The notes: generated by a model from the letters alone, not told the origin. Counted from the first letter of the stretch, positions 32,361 through 46,309 are shown. The stretch is 64,000 nt of DNA from Haliotis asinina (GCF_037392515.1 NC_090291.1:26212001-26276000), one strand, 5' to 3'. Numbers and translations: made by a program.

Positions 32361-35300
32361 TAAGAGATTATAGTGAGAAAGGTAGACGATCGGGTGGTAT
32401 TTGTGTTTACATAAGGAAAACCATTGTGCACCATTTTAAGAGGATTAATTTCAGCTTTGTCAATGGCATATATTGTCATGTAACTATACCCCAAAATAAT
32501 GTTAATGATGTTTATAATTCCTTGATGATGTGCTTTGCTTATGTGCCTCCGGAAAACTCCAAGATTTATGTAGAGAAGCATGAACCAAATGGTGTTGAGC
32601 AACTACATTACAACATTAATATTGCAATATTGTGCAGTTGAAGCTTGTGATGTGATAATAATGGCCGATTTGAATGCTCGAGTGGGGGAGGAGCAGGATT
32701 TCATATTTGATGATTCTGTGAAGTATGTAGATGTCGAATATGATTGTGATTGGTTCGATCAAAAGCGCACTTCGAAGGATAAAACTGTGATTTCATTTAG
32801 AAGTTCGCTCCTAGGAATGTGTAGAATTCTTGGAATACATATGCTAAATGAGAGGTCGCTACTAGATAAGAATGGAGGTTTCACATTTTTCTCTCATTTG
32901 GGTAAAAGTCTGATAGACTATATCCTGTTATCATCAAGTATATTTAGCTATGCTTCAAATTTCAAGGTCTTACAAAATGAAGAGTCAGACTATTTTCATG
33001 TATCTTGCTCCTTAAATCTAAATATGTCTACTTAGTCTCAATCCACTGCTTGCAATACTCATGCGTGGGATAAGCTACATTGGATGGATAGTGTGTGTAA
33101 TGAATACAAAGGGAATACAAATGCAGTCTCAGGGATATGTCTCCTTCTTTTGAAGATGCCATTGTGTGTTCGGATATTAAAGGCGCTCAAATTTTATTAA
33201 CATCAGCTATTACATCTTCAGCAGTGCAGTGTGAAATGTTATGTTACAAGTTTAATACATGTACGTATGCCTCTCAGCCTGACTGGTGGGATACTGAATT
33301 GACAGCCCTAAAGAAAGAAAAAAATGATCGGTTAGATAATTTTCGTTAGGCTGGAAAGGAAAAAGATTGCTGTAATTATCGTCTGACTAGAAATACCTTT
33401 AAAATGTTGTGTCTTCAAAAGAAAAGACGCCAAAACATGACATTAACTGATTTTCTACCCACTAACAATTTTGACACAAAAGATATATGGAGGAAAGTAA
33501 AGGTATTTTTTCGCCGCAGTAGTCAGTGTAGTCGCATTACACCAGGCGAATGGCATAGTTATTTTAAGACTCTGCTTCAAGACACCCACTTTGACATTTG
33601 TAGATAATCATGCGCAAGACACTTTGAGGCAGTACTTTGAAACGGTAAATGAACAGTTTGGTTACAATTCTGCAGAAATCATTCCAGAAGAGGAGTATTC
33701 TGTATCTAATGACGGCTTAGACATTGAAATTTCTTTTCAGGAAATAGAATTTACCCTCCGAAATCTCTCTAGTGGTAAGTGTGCTGGTCCTGATGAGCTA
33801 TTGAATGAACATCTTAATCATGGGTCTGCTGAGCTTACACCGTACTTCCATAGGTTATTTAATAGTGTGCTTAAGTCTGGAATCTTCCCTGCAGAATGGA
33901 GTGAACCAATTGTATATCCTTTGCATAAGAACGGTACTAAGTCAGACCCCAACAATTATAGAGGTATCTCTCAGTGATGGGAAAGTGTTTCACAAAAATA
34001 ATGAATAACAGACTAGGTGCTTGGTGTGAAGATAAGGAAATACTGGGTGAAGAACAGTGTGGTTACAGACAAGGGTAGAGGTACTGTGGACCATATTTTT
34101 TACTCTTTATTCCCTAGCCAAGAAGTATCCATCCAAATCAAAAGGTCGCCTTTTCTGTATATTTATTGACTTCACTAAAGAATTTGACAATGTGCAGCAC
34201 CACCTCATGGACTAAGTGGGAAATGTTTAGAGCTATATCATCTGTGTATGATCAACTGAAATCCTGTGTTCCTGCAGAAAAAACCTGACTTTAACAGACA
34301 ACTTTTCCTGCACGGTTGGCGCCCGTCAAGGCTGTATGATTAGTCCTCTTATATTTACTCTTTTTATCAATGAATTAACAATTATGTGCAAGGCCAAAGA
34401 CTGCAAGGGAATGTTTGTAAATGATGTTTTTGACAACATTACTTCTCTGATGTTTGATGATGATATTTCAAATGTGAGTGACAGTGTTGGAAGATTACAG
34501 AAAACCATTGACACTGCTGTGGAATTTTGTGACCGATACGGAATGAAGATCAACTTAAAAAGCCAAAATTATTGTTTTCAGAAGAGGTGGAGTTGTGAAA
34601 ATAAATGAGAAATGGAATATCAAGTCGCAAGAGATCGAAGTAGTCTGTTCTTATAAGTATCTGGGAATCTGTTTCACATCCAAACTGTCATAGAGTTTAG
34701 CTAGACAGATTCTTGCACAGCCAGCGGATAAAGTCATGTATACTCTTTTGAATTTTATAAACAAATTTAAACTCAAAACCAAAGATGCGCTCTTTCTGTT
34801 CGACAGAATGGTTGTCCCAATACTTAACTATGCTTCGGAAATTTGGGGCTTCGAAGAATCTTATTGGGGTGAAAGCATTCATATGAAATTTTGCAAAAGG
34901 TTTTTGTCAGTTAAATCTAGTACAAACAACTCAGTCATTTATGGAGAACTTGGGAGATTTCGGCTATTCATTGGTCAGATGTGCAGATTGCTGAACTTTG
35001 GGTTTAAACGTTTATGTATGTCCAGCCAACGTTATCCTAAAGCATGTTATTCAATGCTGTGTGCTCTGGACAGCACAGGAAGAAAAACATGGGCCTCTTC
35101 TGTAAGATACTTACTCTTTTCCTATGGGTTCGGCATTGTGTGGGAAAATCAAGGAGTTGAAGATAAAACACTCTTCTTAAATCTCCTCAAACAAAGAGTT
35201 ATTGATTGTTGGAAACAGAACTGGCTGGCTGATATGAAAGAAAGCAGAAAGTTACCTCTCTATCACAAATATAAATCTCCTCTGGAAATGGAATCCTATT

Positions 35301-35771
35301 TCAGTGTTGTGCAAACAACAAGATATAGAACCCCGCTTGTAAGATTCAGGTGTATTAATCGCAATCGTGCAATTGGAGCAGGGAGATGGACAGGAACTAC
35401 AATAGAAGAGAGAGTTTGTAAATTCTGTGAGTCTGTATACAACAGTATTATCCTTGAGGATGAAATCCATTTTCTTATAACTTGCAACCAGTATCATGTT
35501 CTTCGTGTTCATATGTTAAATATCCTATATACTCTGTCAGATGAAATGAAGTTTATATATATCATGAATTGTGAGAACCAGTCTTTATTAGCAGAATTTA
35601 TCTTCAAAGCCTTGACAGTGAGGAAGCATTTTCTTGGCTCATGATGGAAGGGAAACAACTCCAACATCAAGCACAATCTATCAATTACTTTAGCATTTAT
35701 TTATGCATTGTCACCTGTATACATTGCACTGTTCAGTGTTCACCTATATATATATATATATATATATACAT

Positions 35772-35823
<52 letters not shown>
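32341..35823 (+). mobile_element. LINE2: 5'-truncated relative of LINE1
   Basis: Starts within the endonuclease (GRRSGGICVYIRK at about 32380), then MADLNARVGEEQDFIFDDSV (32660), SHLGKSLIDYILLSSS, and linker. Broken RT frames follow: NLSSGKCAGPDELLNEH at 33760, NNYRGIS, GARQGCMISPLIF, MFDDDISNVSDSVGRLQKT. The C-terminal part (34736-35644) is open for 302 codons and ends with a CKFCESV ... EIHFLITC zinc motif. A (TA)n(GA)n tract forms the end. It sits inside the endonuclease of the minus-strand I-like LINE; motifs match LINE1 throughout but are well diverged. In the FADD position it has FDDD. Confidence 0.8.
35745..35823. repeat. (TA)n and (GA)n microsatellite
   Basis: About 12 TA units followed by about 26 GA units with one interruption, at the 3' junction of LINE2. 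Confidence 0.95.
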
Positions 35824-35829
35824 CACATA

Positions 35830-36160
35830 GTAAATGTATTGTGCGATATCAGACGAACAGCTATCGCTTGAAGAGTAGTATTCAACTGAACGCCACTATG
35901 GACAATGCCATTTCTAACTGGTATTACTAGCTCTTCCAGTCACTTTATCCCCTAGAGGAGAAAATGAATGACGACAGTTGTATTGCCATCAAATGGATCA
36001 GTGTGTTTAACATACGTCTCTTGCAGACATAATGCAAACGGTTTAAAATCTTGAACTAACAATTGCATTTCATCAAGAATTATTTCTAAGGCCTCTACAA
36101 TTTCACTGTACTATATTTTGTGAATGATTCATGGTTTAGGAGCGTTCATGGGCGACATAT
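35830..36160 (-). pseudogene. I-like LINE endonuclease, first half
   Basis: On the minus strand: NHSQNIVQ, stop, NCRGLRNNS, then DEMQLLVQDFKPFALCLQET (APE motifs I and II: x-W-N-C-R-G-L and L-Q-E-T), ending NTFTMC at the LINE2 insertion. Two frames are needed. Confidence 0.7.
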
Positions 36161-36199
36161 CACGCCTCGGCTTCGTTTTGGATAAACACACCGTGCTAT

Positions 36200-37030
36200 G
36201 ATGGATGTGTTCACATGCATTCATATTTCCGAGGGACCCAAACGTATTATATAACTTTTTAACCTTGAGCAAATCCATCACTTTAGTTGATTCTGTTAAA
36301 CTTTTGATTTCCTTTTACAGTTTGTTTAGCCGGAGATTCATTTTTCTTTTTTTTATAGGAACATGAACCTGTTTTGTGTATTGAGGAACATTTTCACTGT
36401 TAGTGTTTTTTTGTATCTGATTGTGTCTTAGGGTTTGCAGAATCCTTTGGGGAAGAAGACATAGACCGAGATTGAGATGCCTTCAATGTAACTGGCAAGG
36501 ATCCAGTCTGTGTAGATAAATGCTCCTTGTTGCACAAGGTCTTCATTTGGGACAAGTTCAGGTGAGGTTGATTGTATCCACGTAAATTAAAATTCTTGAC
36601 ATTTAAAGCATCTCAATGGATTTGGAATGCAGTGTTCAACTTGCAGTTGCTGTAGAGTTCTGACGTCGAGTAAATCGTTTCATGTACGTGACACTTTGAT
36701 CTAACATGATGTTCTATCATGCTGTCAAGTTCTGTCATGTCCTCTAAAAGATTATCCCTTTCTCTAACAATACCTTTACTTGAACTGAGAGTCCGGTGGA
36801 TAGGCACTGTAACAGGAGATCCAGCTAAAGGATCTGTTGAAAGCAGGTTGTTTGCTTGTTGTCGTTTGCTGCATTCTATGAGCAACGATCCAGATCTCAG
36901 TCTTTTGATATTCTTTATATCACTAGCTATACCATAAACTGCTTTAGAAATAATAACGGACTCAGTTTGATTGATTGTTTGTCCGGAGATTATATAACCA
37001 GAAATCGTGGCCAGAAGTCGATTTGTTTTG
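36200..37030 (-). pseudogene. I-like LINE gag-like ORF1
   Basis: Reads KAVYGIASDIKNIKRLRSGS, LLIECSKRQQANNLLSTD, PVTVPIHRTLSSSKGIVRER (36885-36613 open). This matches the ORF1 at 48884-49243 nearly residue for residue, which is a gag-like RNA-binding protein of I/jockey-group LINEs. The zinc-knuckle part is disrupted. Confidence 0.72.
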
Positions 37031-37189
37031 ATGACCTACAACTTTCATTTGTGCTTTGATCATTATCAAGTTGACTTTTGTAAGGTTCCATGTTGTGCAT
37101 AGTTTCATCATCCGAGCTCCCCAGCCACCACGGATCTCCAACTCGCAGCACCAAGGATACTTGGATGATATACTCAAGCAGAATAATCA

Positions 37190-37600
37190 CAAAGTAATTA
37201 CTCCACCAGATTGACCCATGCGCCACTGCCCTCTGGGCATAAGAATAGGCAAATTACAAACTTGAAGTCACTCGTTTGAAATTCAAATATGTAATCATGT
37301 AGCCAAGACATCTGATAAACTTTAAAATGTTTCGGAAATATATGCTTCAGAATATACATACTCAGGGCAGAGCATAGGTGAAGTAAGGGCAGAAGTGGTG
37401 TGCTGGGCACAGTTTCTGGAACCAGTGCCCCCGACCACCAGGATCCCGTCCTCCACCGACACAGTGCCGCAACCCACGGCAAACGGGTTGGTGGTCCAAA
37501 TATGCCCCATCACAACGGGGTTGTTGGCGAGCTCTTAGCGTTACCCAGCACCCAGCACGAGGTGGCGGCTCGACACAGGTGCCTGTTCCCCTTGGAATGA
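37190..37600 (-). repeat. 5' UTR of I-like LINE
   Basis: The minus strand matches the plus strand at 47955-48363 (GCTGGGTAACGCTAAGA versus GCTGGATAATGCTAAGA; CACTGTGTCGGTGGAGG versus CCCTGTGTCGTTGGAGG; GCCACTGCCCTCTGGGCATA). The two copies precede homologous ORF1 sequences, so this is the shared LINE 5' UTR. Confidence 0.7.
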
Positions 37601-39539
37601 TTTGAACAAATAGAGCACAGGTGCCATCAGTGGCATAATGAGAGTTACCTTCTGGTACAGGTTATGGATGGTCGTTGTCGCACATGGATACGTCCTAACG
37701 AGACATATCACGATGAGATAATTAATGCAGTTGAATCTGTTGATGGTGGATCAGTGATGTTGTAATGTTGTTGTTCGTGTGACTACAACTTGGTGCTCGT
37801 TACAGTAATTGGGACACTCAGTGGTCAGTGTTTTCAACAGGAAGAACCCGCCACAGATCTTGTGCCACATTTCGATAACAATTACCTTGCCCGGCAGTCG
37901 CCCGGCATGGACGAATGAACGTCGAGCCACTTGGTAACTGTCATGGCGTTACCGCTGGCGAAATTTGATTGCGCGAATGTTGAATTTTGCTTGTGGTACT
38001 TTGTTACCCGTCGTTGTAAGTATCACAGTTAAAGAAAAAAATTATACTAATTTTGATTTTGAATGTGTCATAGCGAGTAATTCCAGACAGCCATCGTCCA
38101 AATATTTCCGAAGGAAAAAAATGATCTAGCCAGGACATGCTGTACTTGATTGCAATTTTTTTTATGACGCTAATCTGCATTCTTAATCCTCATCACCACC
38201 GCAATTGTACTTTGACTTATCAGTCATAGTATACCACTCCGTCATTTTCATTAATTACTGTGTATGGCATTTATAACCTCAATTGGCCATCTCATTAATT
38301 CTACAATGAAGATTGTTTGGCTATCTTGGGGTATGATGTATCTTGTCTGGAGAGTGGCGATATGTAGGTGCCGGAACCTGTGCTTTTTGTACCTGTGTCA
38401 GAGGATCTCTGTGTGTAAATGTTACACCAATTTTCGCTGGTGTGAGGAGATGTGTTGGCATGTTTGTTTATTTCTTTATTAGAGTTTTGTTATTATTTCA
38501 GGCATTTTTGTTTAGGTGTGAAGATACTGGACGGGGTGGTGTTTTCTTTTAGCTTATTTAAGTTGTGTTCAGTTATGGGGTTCGTTATGCTTTGCGATAC
38601 TGGGCTTAGAGTTACAGACAGACAAAAAGACAGACTGACAGACAGTGCATTCAGCGTAAATCTCAAATGCCCAAAATACAAACAAATTACAATGTTGAAA
38701 GAAGCGCACATAAAAGATTACAGGCTTATGCTTTGACAGTGACAGGCTTCAGTTTTACGTATACATTATTTTTAAAAATACAAAAAATTGCTTTGAACAT
38801 TTCTGCCTTTACTGTTAAAGGGATTACGTTTTGTTTGCTGTCAGCAGTATTATGCAAGAAAATGGAGTAAAATATCTACCATCATATAATTTTGGACACA
38901 GTATTAATGCTATAAAAGATTAAATGTATCTAGTTTACAGTAAAAACGGACTCTGGCAGCCCTGGTATGCTATCCTGCCTCTATATGCCTCAGCCAAAAT
39001 TACCTGACCTTTAAAAGATGTTTGAAATAAGGAGAGATAGATAATGATAGGTAGAATTCTTCATGTAGTAATGATTCAAAATGCTTGTAATCTAATGACT
39101 CTGAGAGGTTATGAATAGTGGCAGACTATGATTGTTGATTACTGTGATAAATTTAAAGCATGTTTTGTAAATAGATACATTTTAGTATTTTAAACATGTT
39201 AGTGTAAATTAGCAACTGTGAGTGCCTTTAGTGCCTGTATCCCCAAAGGGGATTGAATGAGCGTAAAATTATTGTCTTCCTGATAGGGTACTACGCCCCA
39301 ACAATCAAAAGGTCTATTTACCTCTATCACACCTTTAATCGTAGAATACTTCTTATTTTGATACTGACTAAACTTCAGCACAATCGCCATCGGCTGTAGC
39401 GGTGGGTCCTTGCAGGTAGTGGAACCAGTACCGTAAGTCCCAATGGAACCTAGTATGATAATCTACCTTCACTTGATGGCGATGTATATAGTGTATTATC
39501 CAAATAATGCTACTGACTAACTGACTAAATCTACACCAC
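37601..39539. other. No recognisable gene
   Basis: AT-rich, with an ACAGACAG-type simple repeat at about 38613-38648. Open frames at 38264-38736 overlap on both strands and show only hydrophobic bias. Confidence 0.45.
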
Positions 39540-40870
39540 AAAGCAAGACACAAAAGCAGTCTGCAACACACTTGGCAAGGCGTTCATGATGACTGGCAAA
39601 ATCAAGCGACGACAAACAATCAACACCGGTGACAAAAAGATCTTTGCTGAGGACTCAGGATCAACACTTTCTACAGCCAGTTTGATTAACATGAATACAC
39701 CAGTGGGAGATCAAATCAGTGAGGCCGTATAAGATAATGAAAGTCGTATCCAGATGTCAGAAAAGGGGGTCATTCTAAGCTTCTCCATAATTAATATAGG
39801 GAAACTAACAACACCTGACAACCTTGAATGTGTTGAAGGAGATCAGAATTCAACTATGTACACTACACTAGATTCTTTCAAAAAATGTTTACACAATCGA
39901 TCTGGAAAACAGCAAAGATTGTATCAGTTTCCTCAAAAGACACAACCTTAAAAAGCTCAACGACTACAAGCCAGTTGCTCTCTCATCTAAGCAATGAAGT
40001 CGCTGGAACACATCTTACTTGGACATCTCCGGCAGAAAGTTGCCGAAATACTGGACCCGCTTCAGTTCGCCTATGGGTCTAAAGAAGAGCAGTGGTTGAT
40101 GTCACACTGCCACTCATTAATAATGTTTAAAAACATATAAAGACCCCCAAGTCATACATCAGGATCCTCTTGTTGACTTTTCAGCTGCCTTCAACACCAT
40201 CCAGCCACATATTATTATACGTTAACACATATATCATTAGTGGGCCGAAACCTTCTTGTGCAGTACATGAGAGTTAAAGGGTCTGTATCGAGTAAACGGA
40301 CCATCAACACTAGTGCACCACAAGGCTGTGTAATATCTCATTTTCGTTGCACCCTCTACATCAATGGCTGTGCAAGCTCTAATTTAACAAGTTCAAACGA
40401 AAAGTTCGCGGTTGGTGTAGCAATTGTCGGCAAACTGAACAGTCGGCAGTCTGAGGAACTGTATAAAGAGGACATTAATCATTTCCCGACTTGCAGTGCA
40501 TAAAACCACTTACTCTTATATGTCACAAAAACAAAGCAACTAATAACTGAGTTTCGGAGCAAGCCCACCGAAATGGTTCCGGTGAACATCAACGGTGACT
40601 GTGTTGAGACAGTGTCGGAGTATAAGTAGCTGAGAACCTTCATTGACTCTAAGGTGAACGGGAACACTGACGCCGTATTCAGCAAGTGTCAGTAACGTTT
40701 TCATCTCATGCGTAAACTGAGATCTTTTAATGTTCACCATATGTGATGTTATTTTATGCAGCTTTTATTCAGAGTAATTTAACATTTTCCTTTCATTGTT
40801 GGTGCGGGTCTCTCCCAGTTCATATAAAATTTAAAATATTCTTAATCAATAATTGTTAGCACTGCAAGTA
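39540..40870 (+). pseudogene. Rex1/CR1-like reverse transcriptase remnant A
   Basis: Fragments in shifting frames: LKKLNDYKPVALSS (39950), AMKSLEHILLGHL, EILDPLQFAYGSKEE, DFSAAFNTIQPHI (40173), NTSAPQGCVISHFRCTLYIN (40305-40370), VTKTKQLI, and MRKLRSFNVHH (40709). These follow the order of RT motifs 2 to 7 in this LINE group. The catalytic YADD block is not preserved. Several stops and frameshifts are present. Confidence 0.72.
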
Positions 40871-43800
40871 AACTCACTGGAGTCAGATTTGAATGTTAAC
40901 ATCAATATATGAGTGGCAAATCATGAATCAAACTGTCAAAATAATATCTGAACCAACTCAGTTCTTATATTTGGATTACAGCCTCCTCATTTTTAAACAA
41001 ATGTGAATATGTTTAAATCTATGAACTTAAGTAGACATGTTATGTATAAATTGTATCTCTCTGATGTGTCAGTAGCTCTACTGATGTAACACAAATTACC
41101 GAAAGGGCATTAAAGTATTATCATTCTGTTCTATAGACACGTAATTAAAATGTAGTGAAGTCTGCCACATTCCCATAGAACTTTTTACACTATAATGTTC
41201 CTTACCTATTCTAAGATCCATAACACAGACTAGGTAGAATGGCACAATCACAAAACCTGTAGAGATTCTGAGCTAACAAACTACTAAATTTTCTTTGAAA
41301 GGAATAGATTGATATAAGTGCCTTATTACCCCCGGAGAGCAGACAGCGTTAGCTTAGGAGCAAAACCTTCACCAAGATATCTATAAAATGACACAAGCTT
41401 AGTTTATTTACCTTCGAGGAACTAATTTTCATAATACCTTAAATATCCTTAATTTCGAAACTCCATAATCTTTGTTTTTGTCCAAATAAAGATTATCAAC
41501 ATTAACATCCGCGTTTTACACATTAGAACTGAAAACGCTTGTTAATAAAAATTATAAATAATTGGGGACTTAGAATACAGCCTTGACCTTGGTACCTTGA
41601 TTACAGCTAAAAGTATCAGTGAGGCCATAACACAAGCTACCAACTTAGAACACATGTACTAACAACGAAACATTTGACAAAGTCTTACCAATATTTTATA
41701 ACGGTATGTGTTATTGAAAACACAGACCAACTGACCACGTTCCGCAATGTTAAACCGTTCACAGCGGAAGTTTGTATACATAATGTTGGCCAGTACTGCG
41801 TCTTTTTGAAAACCAAATCACACAGATACATACATCATGAAGTCATTATGCATTTACAGCCTGGTAATATTATTGGACAACATGTGGTCTACCATTGGTA
41901 TTTTTGTCAGTTCAAAATTTCAGCCGATTATTGTAGCAAAAGGAACAGAGCTAAGTTTGTCTACATAAAGCTGGCCAGTCAATCGTCTTTGTGAACAACC
42001 AAATCAGTTCGAAGAACATACCGCCCAGACAGGACGCTAAGTAACTCCTGAATGCCGATCACGGTTTAGAATTGCGGATATGAGAGCTATATACATACAA
42101 TAATGATGACAAATACTGTGTAAAAATGTTCAAACCGGTCCAAGTGCGTAAATGAAGCTCTCAAGTGCATTGCACTGTAGAAATGTGGAGGAGACTAATC
42201 GATTTTCTAAGTCAGTCAAACAACATACAATTCCACTCACGACATAATTGAGTAAAATGCCACAGATTGCTGAAATAGGTACTTTGACATTGATGTTGAA
42301 ATCAAACATATTTGCATTTATTTTGATATGTTTTTATAGGTGACCCATAGGCAATCAAACTCATACATTATACATGTAAATCTTCTGATATGTATTCCTT
42401 CAACCAGACATTCATTTGTTCTCGCAATATTCTTTGATACACAATTTAGTAGGATTTAGAACTTACTTGAGATAGCATGTTTCGGAAAAATCTTTTTATT
42501 TTCTACCCCTATTTTCACCCAAAAATGAAAAATGGCCAATATCTGCAAGGCTTCTCATTCTGAATTTGCAAAGAAATGATTTTAAAAATGTTAGCTCATG
42601 GGATGATCTCATTCCTGATGTAGTCTATATGGCGACAATTTTTATTTAATTTATTTATTTATTTATTTATTGTAGTTAGGAGTATTGTCTGATTTCATTA
42701 CACTTCAAAATCACAACTATTGTCTATCCATTGCCATCTGCTGATAATCCCAATTGCGTTGTTCATATTCGACGCTATATCATATAGCTGGAATATTGCT
42801 TGCGGTGTTACACAACAACCAACCATCTGCTGGCTATGAATATCCATCGTGCTAGAAGGCGGCAATGCATACTGTCAATGTGCACATCAAATACTAACAC
42901 TACGTAATGGATATCGCAAGTGAGAATGGTATAATTCGTATGATCGCTTGAAAGACATACCAGCACCTTCTGATTCACTACGTACGTTTAAACACAAAGT
43001 GTGTCAGTCCATTGGCCCAAATTGACGCATGTGCCAGTTCCTACAGAATGACAGATTGGGTCGGTCTATTGCACGCCACTAGAAATCCAGATTCCACAGA
43101 TTGCAATTAAATGGATACCGACTTTCAGTTTCAGTTGTGTTTTTAGATAGTTACTGCATTGGAGGTACAAACAATGTGGTCTCACCTCTTACTCATATTA
43201 AATTCATCATCCAGTATCATTTCGACATGTGATACCAGCCATGACGTTGGGAAAAAAGATGTGTCTTTCTTAAATGACAATCCGACATTAATCAGTGTTT
43301 GGTTTACAGCCAGCGTCTGTCCAGTTATAGATGGACAGATTATTAATGGTGCACATCATCATACCGTAGGTACAGTAGTGTAGGTTCATGTAGAGAAGGA
43401 ATATCACGCTAATGTGTTTTGGCATGGTTTATGTCCTGTACAGGTGCATATTGTATTTGGCGATTGCTGGAATATTGCCATAAGCTGCACAAAACCGAAT
43501 TCTCTCACTACTGCATTTGGCGAGCTCCGGCGAGTTATCATGTATCAAACAATATAATTAGGAGAGTACCCTGAAGTCACAACTTCCGTGTTTCAAAGAT
43601 GAATTTTCAGCTGTCAGTCGGCCCACAGACGACTTGAATATCTACATATCCAACTGAAATGGGAAAGGTGACATAATCTCTCTTCAAGCGTATATCAGTT
43701 AATTGTTCCCACCTACACATCCCACGTGCCTGGTATAAGGAAGTAAATATACATGGCGTTTCAAGTAAATACCAAAATACTTTCGATAACAAATGTTTGT

Positions 43801-44440
43801 TGCATGGAATATAACATGCAAAATTTAGGTGAAATCTTCGATTGAAAGTCCGAATCCTCCAATGCCTTGTGTTGGTTATAATGTTTCACTCATGTTTCAG
43901 TTCATTAATTTCCCACTGGTCATGTCGATTTGTGCAGCATACACGTCACCGTCCTCCAAATGAATGGTAAGCGTGAATCTGGTGTTGTCCCAGGTGTGCG
44001 TGTGTTCGAGGCTTGCTCTAAATATGTATACAGTATGAAGCAGTAAGGTAAACTGACCCCTACGAATGCCAGAAATAACACGCTGCCTCCTTTCCTTGCC
44101 GCTATCACACCAATCAGAGCGTCAACCAATGTCCCTGCTACCTTGTGATTCTATCAGTCAATTATTTAAAATAGCTCATTCCCTGCAGATTTGTGTTGGG
44201 GTTAGAAAATCATTTTATTGCGCGGAGGTGGACTTTGTCCTCGGAATGCTATGATTAACTGATTACTTCCCAGCTGCCTGCCCGACGTCAGTCTCTCGTG
44301 GGACTTGCCACGACCATGCGTTCCAGCATCAATAAACTTGTTCACCCCCACTTGCCAGCCAATTTGTATCTCTGTTATCTTTATCATGTTTCTTTACGTA
44401 CAATATCGCAATTGATTAACAAGTGATGTCAACAGTTTCC
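40871..44440. other. No recognisable gene; minor repeats
   Basis: Includes a (TTTA)n run at about 42638-42674 and short pieces of the abalone repeat (TATAGCTGGAATATTGCTTG at 42783; GATTGCTGGAATATTGCC at 43461). A 106-codon frame at 41674-41994 has no recognisable domain or start context and may be chance. Confidence 0.45.
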
Positions 44441-44447
44441 TAATTAT

Positions 44448-44760
44448 ATACTCTGCAAAAAATGAAACGCAAAAGTCGAAAAATGCTGATATTCATACGA
44501 AATGAAAACCCATGGTCCCATAAGTGTTCAAGTGGTGATCGACAGTGATATTTTAGCATGGTAGACAACATTATTTCATTGTGTTTTGTCAGTTCGTGTT
44601 CAATCAGGACGCCATGATGGCAGGATGGGTTGCCATCATGGCGCTTGGATTCAGTGGACGTGAAACGTTTTCGGCTATCGGTGCACTTCAAATGGACATA
44701 CCCTTGGACTGTGAAGGTTTGCTTCACCCGGTCGTTTAAAGGGATGTTTTGAGTTACAGA
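44448..44760. mobile_element. Tc1-like end with 13-bp perfect hairpin
   Basis: TACTCTGCAAAAAATGAAACGC at 44449 looks like a Tc1-family terminal repeat next to a TA. Inside is a perfect inverted repeat CGCCATGATGGCA (44610-44622) / TGCCATCATGGCG (44631-44643). I could not find transposase motifs. Confidence 0.4.
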
Positions 44761-45727
44761 CTGGAATGTGGTTTTTGTGTTTATGATGATCCATGTAAAC
44801 TCTATGATATTATCACAACTTACATAGCCTTCTGTATCGACAGTGTCATCCGACCCGTGAAATCAAATTCTTCCCTAACAAAGAAAGGGTCAGAAAGGAA
44901 TTGAAATCACCCCTGAATGAGAAAGGCTTTCTGAGCCAACGATATACAGAGATCGAACGTGATTCAGAAGAAAAGTCAGCGCCAAGGTACGACAGTGTAA
45001 ACATGATTTTAAGAAATTGAAGCAAGGTAACTCCCTCCAGGCTTGGGAGAGTTGAAAAACTGTCATTGGTACTTAGCGTCGCAAGATAGACCTGTGTTAT
45101 TAGAGGCGGGTCGGACTTTACCCAACAATTGAATATATTGTAATCTCGATTTGACCTCTTTGACTTCTAATGAAGCGAATGAATTTATCTAATTTGAGTG
45201 ACAGTAACAACAGTCTTCCTCTGGCCGAAGATTTGGACAATTAAATATACGAAAGTCTTCAGGACCAGATGCTCTGAGCGGCATGTTATTAGAGTGTAAA
45301 GATTAACTTAGTATTTGTGTTTTGCAAGATTTTTCAACTTTCACTGGATAAGCAAATTATTCCTAAAGCCTTGAAAGTTTTGAGGTAACACCAGTACAAA
45401 ACAAACCAAAGCCAACTGTTAACAACGACTTTTGACCTGTTGTTTTTACGTCAGTAGTCATGAAGGGCTTCGTGCGTATTCTCTTGATCGTCTCCAATGA
45501 AGTCAGTGACACCTCGACCCTTTACAATTTGCGTATCGACCCATGCGAGGAGTTGAAGCCATTACAATCACAGTGTCAAGCGGCCTTCACACGACAAACT
45601 AAAGTCTGATCATACATGTTGTCAGGCTTGAGTTTGAGAGTATGAACATTCCAACAACTCGCTAGCAACACCAATTTCAGAGCTGTCAAACAACTGTTGT
45701 CGAAAAATAGGAATACTGGTATTTTAC

Positions 45728-45935
45728 TGTACTTAACCCCCCTTTGAACATACCGCCACTAAGTATATGAGCTACTAATTTAAACTTCCTGGCATAAAAT
45801 ATTTATCTGTTTACAAATCATTTGACAAATCTGATCCTTTTAAAATGCAACAAGTGAATGAGAACTGACATTAATAAAAAGTCCCTCCATAGTTCGTGAT
45901 CTAAAATATTTATCCCTTGTGATGGAATATTCCAC
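45728..45935 (-). repeat. I-like LINE 3' end fragment
   Basis: Carries CTTAACCCCCCT, ACTAATTTAAACTTCC, CATAAAATATTTATCTG, CCTTTTAAAATGCAA and TATTTATCCCTTGTGATGGA, matching the 3' end of the copy at 30840-31070. Confidence 0.75.
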
Positions 45936-46309
45936 ACATGAAAGTACAGGGGTTTACGCGCGCATTTTATTCGAAGACTTCTCCGCGGCCTTCAATACCA
46001 TCCAACCTCACATACTCATCAAGAAACTAAGTGATCTGGATATATTTCCACAACTCATATGATGGATAGCATCGTTTCTACTGCACAGAGTACAATATAT
46101 AAGTCAGTCATCACTATCGGTTCCCAGGGTTGTGCACTGTCACCTATGGTATTCACGCTCTTCACCAATAACTGTGTCAGTACTAAACCCAACAGTAAAC
46201 GAGTGAAATCTGCTGACGATACAGCCATAGACAGCCTACTAGTCGATAAGGAGAACTCATACAAAGAAGTGTCTGGATTTACGGAGTGGTGAGGTGACAA
46301 AGAATAATG

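Larger units (their letters stand above)
30777..37600 (-). mobile_element. I-like LINE, RT deleted, split by another LINE
   Basis: Read from 37600 downward: 5' UTR (37600-37190), gag-like ORF1 (about 37000-36200), start of APE endonuclease (about 36150-35830), then the inserted plus-strand LINE2 (35823-32341), rest of endonuclease (32360-31990), RNase H (31985-30964) and 3' UTR ending in GTGAGTGAGTGAG (30777-30790). The endonuclease reads across the gap as NTFTMC then SYSPSSALRQCDLQN. The reverse transcriptase between GSDHFPIVLKI and PLCEDLYN is missing entirely, so the copy carries an internal deletion. Confidence 0.78.

Noticed and set aside
35641-35930. ORFs rich in Glu/Arg (ERERERE) at the end of LINE2
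   Set aside because: Translation of the (TA)n(GA)n microsatellite.
41674-41994. 106-codon plus-strand ORF as a gene
   Set aside because: No domain, signal or membrane segment, no poly(A) signal or splice context; chance cannot be excluded in AT-rich DNA.
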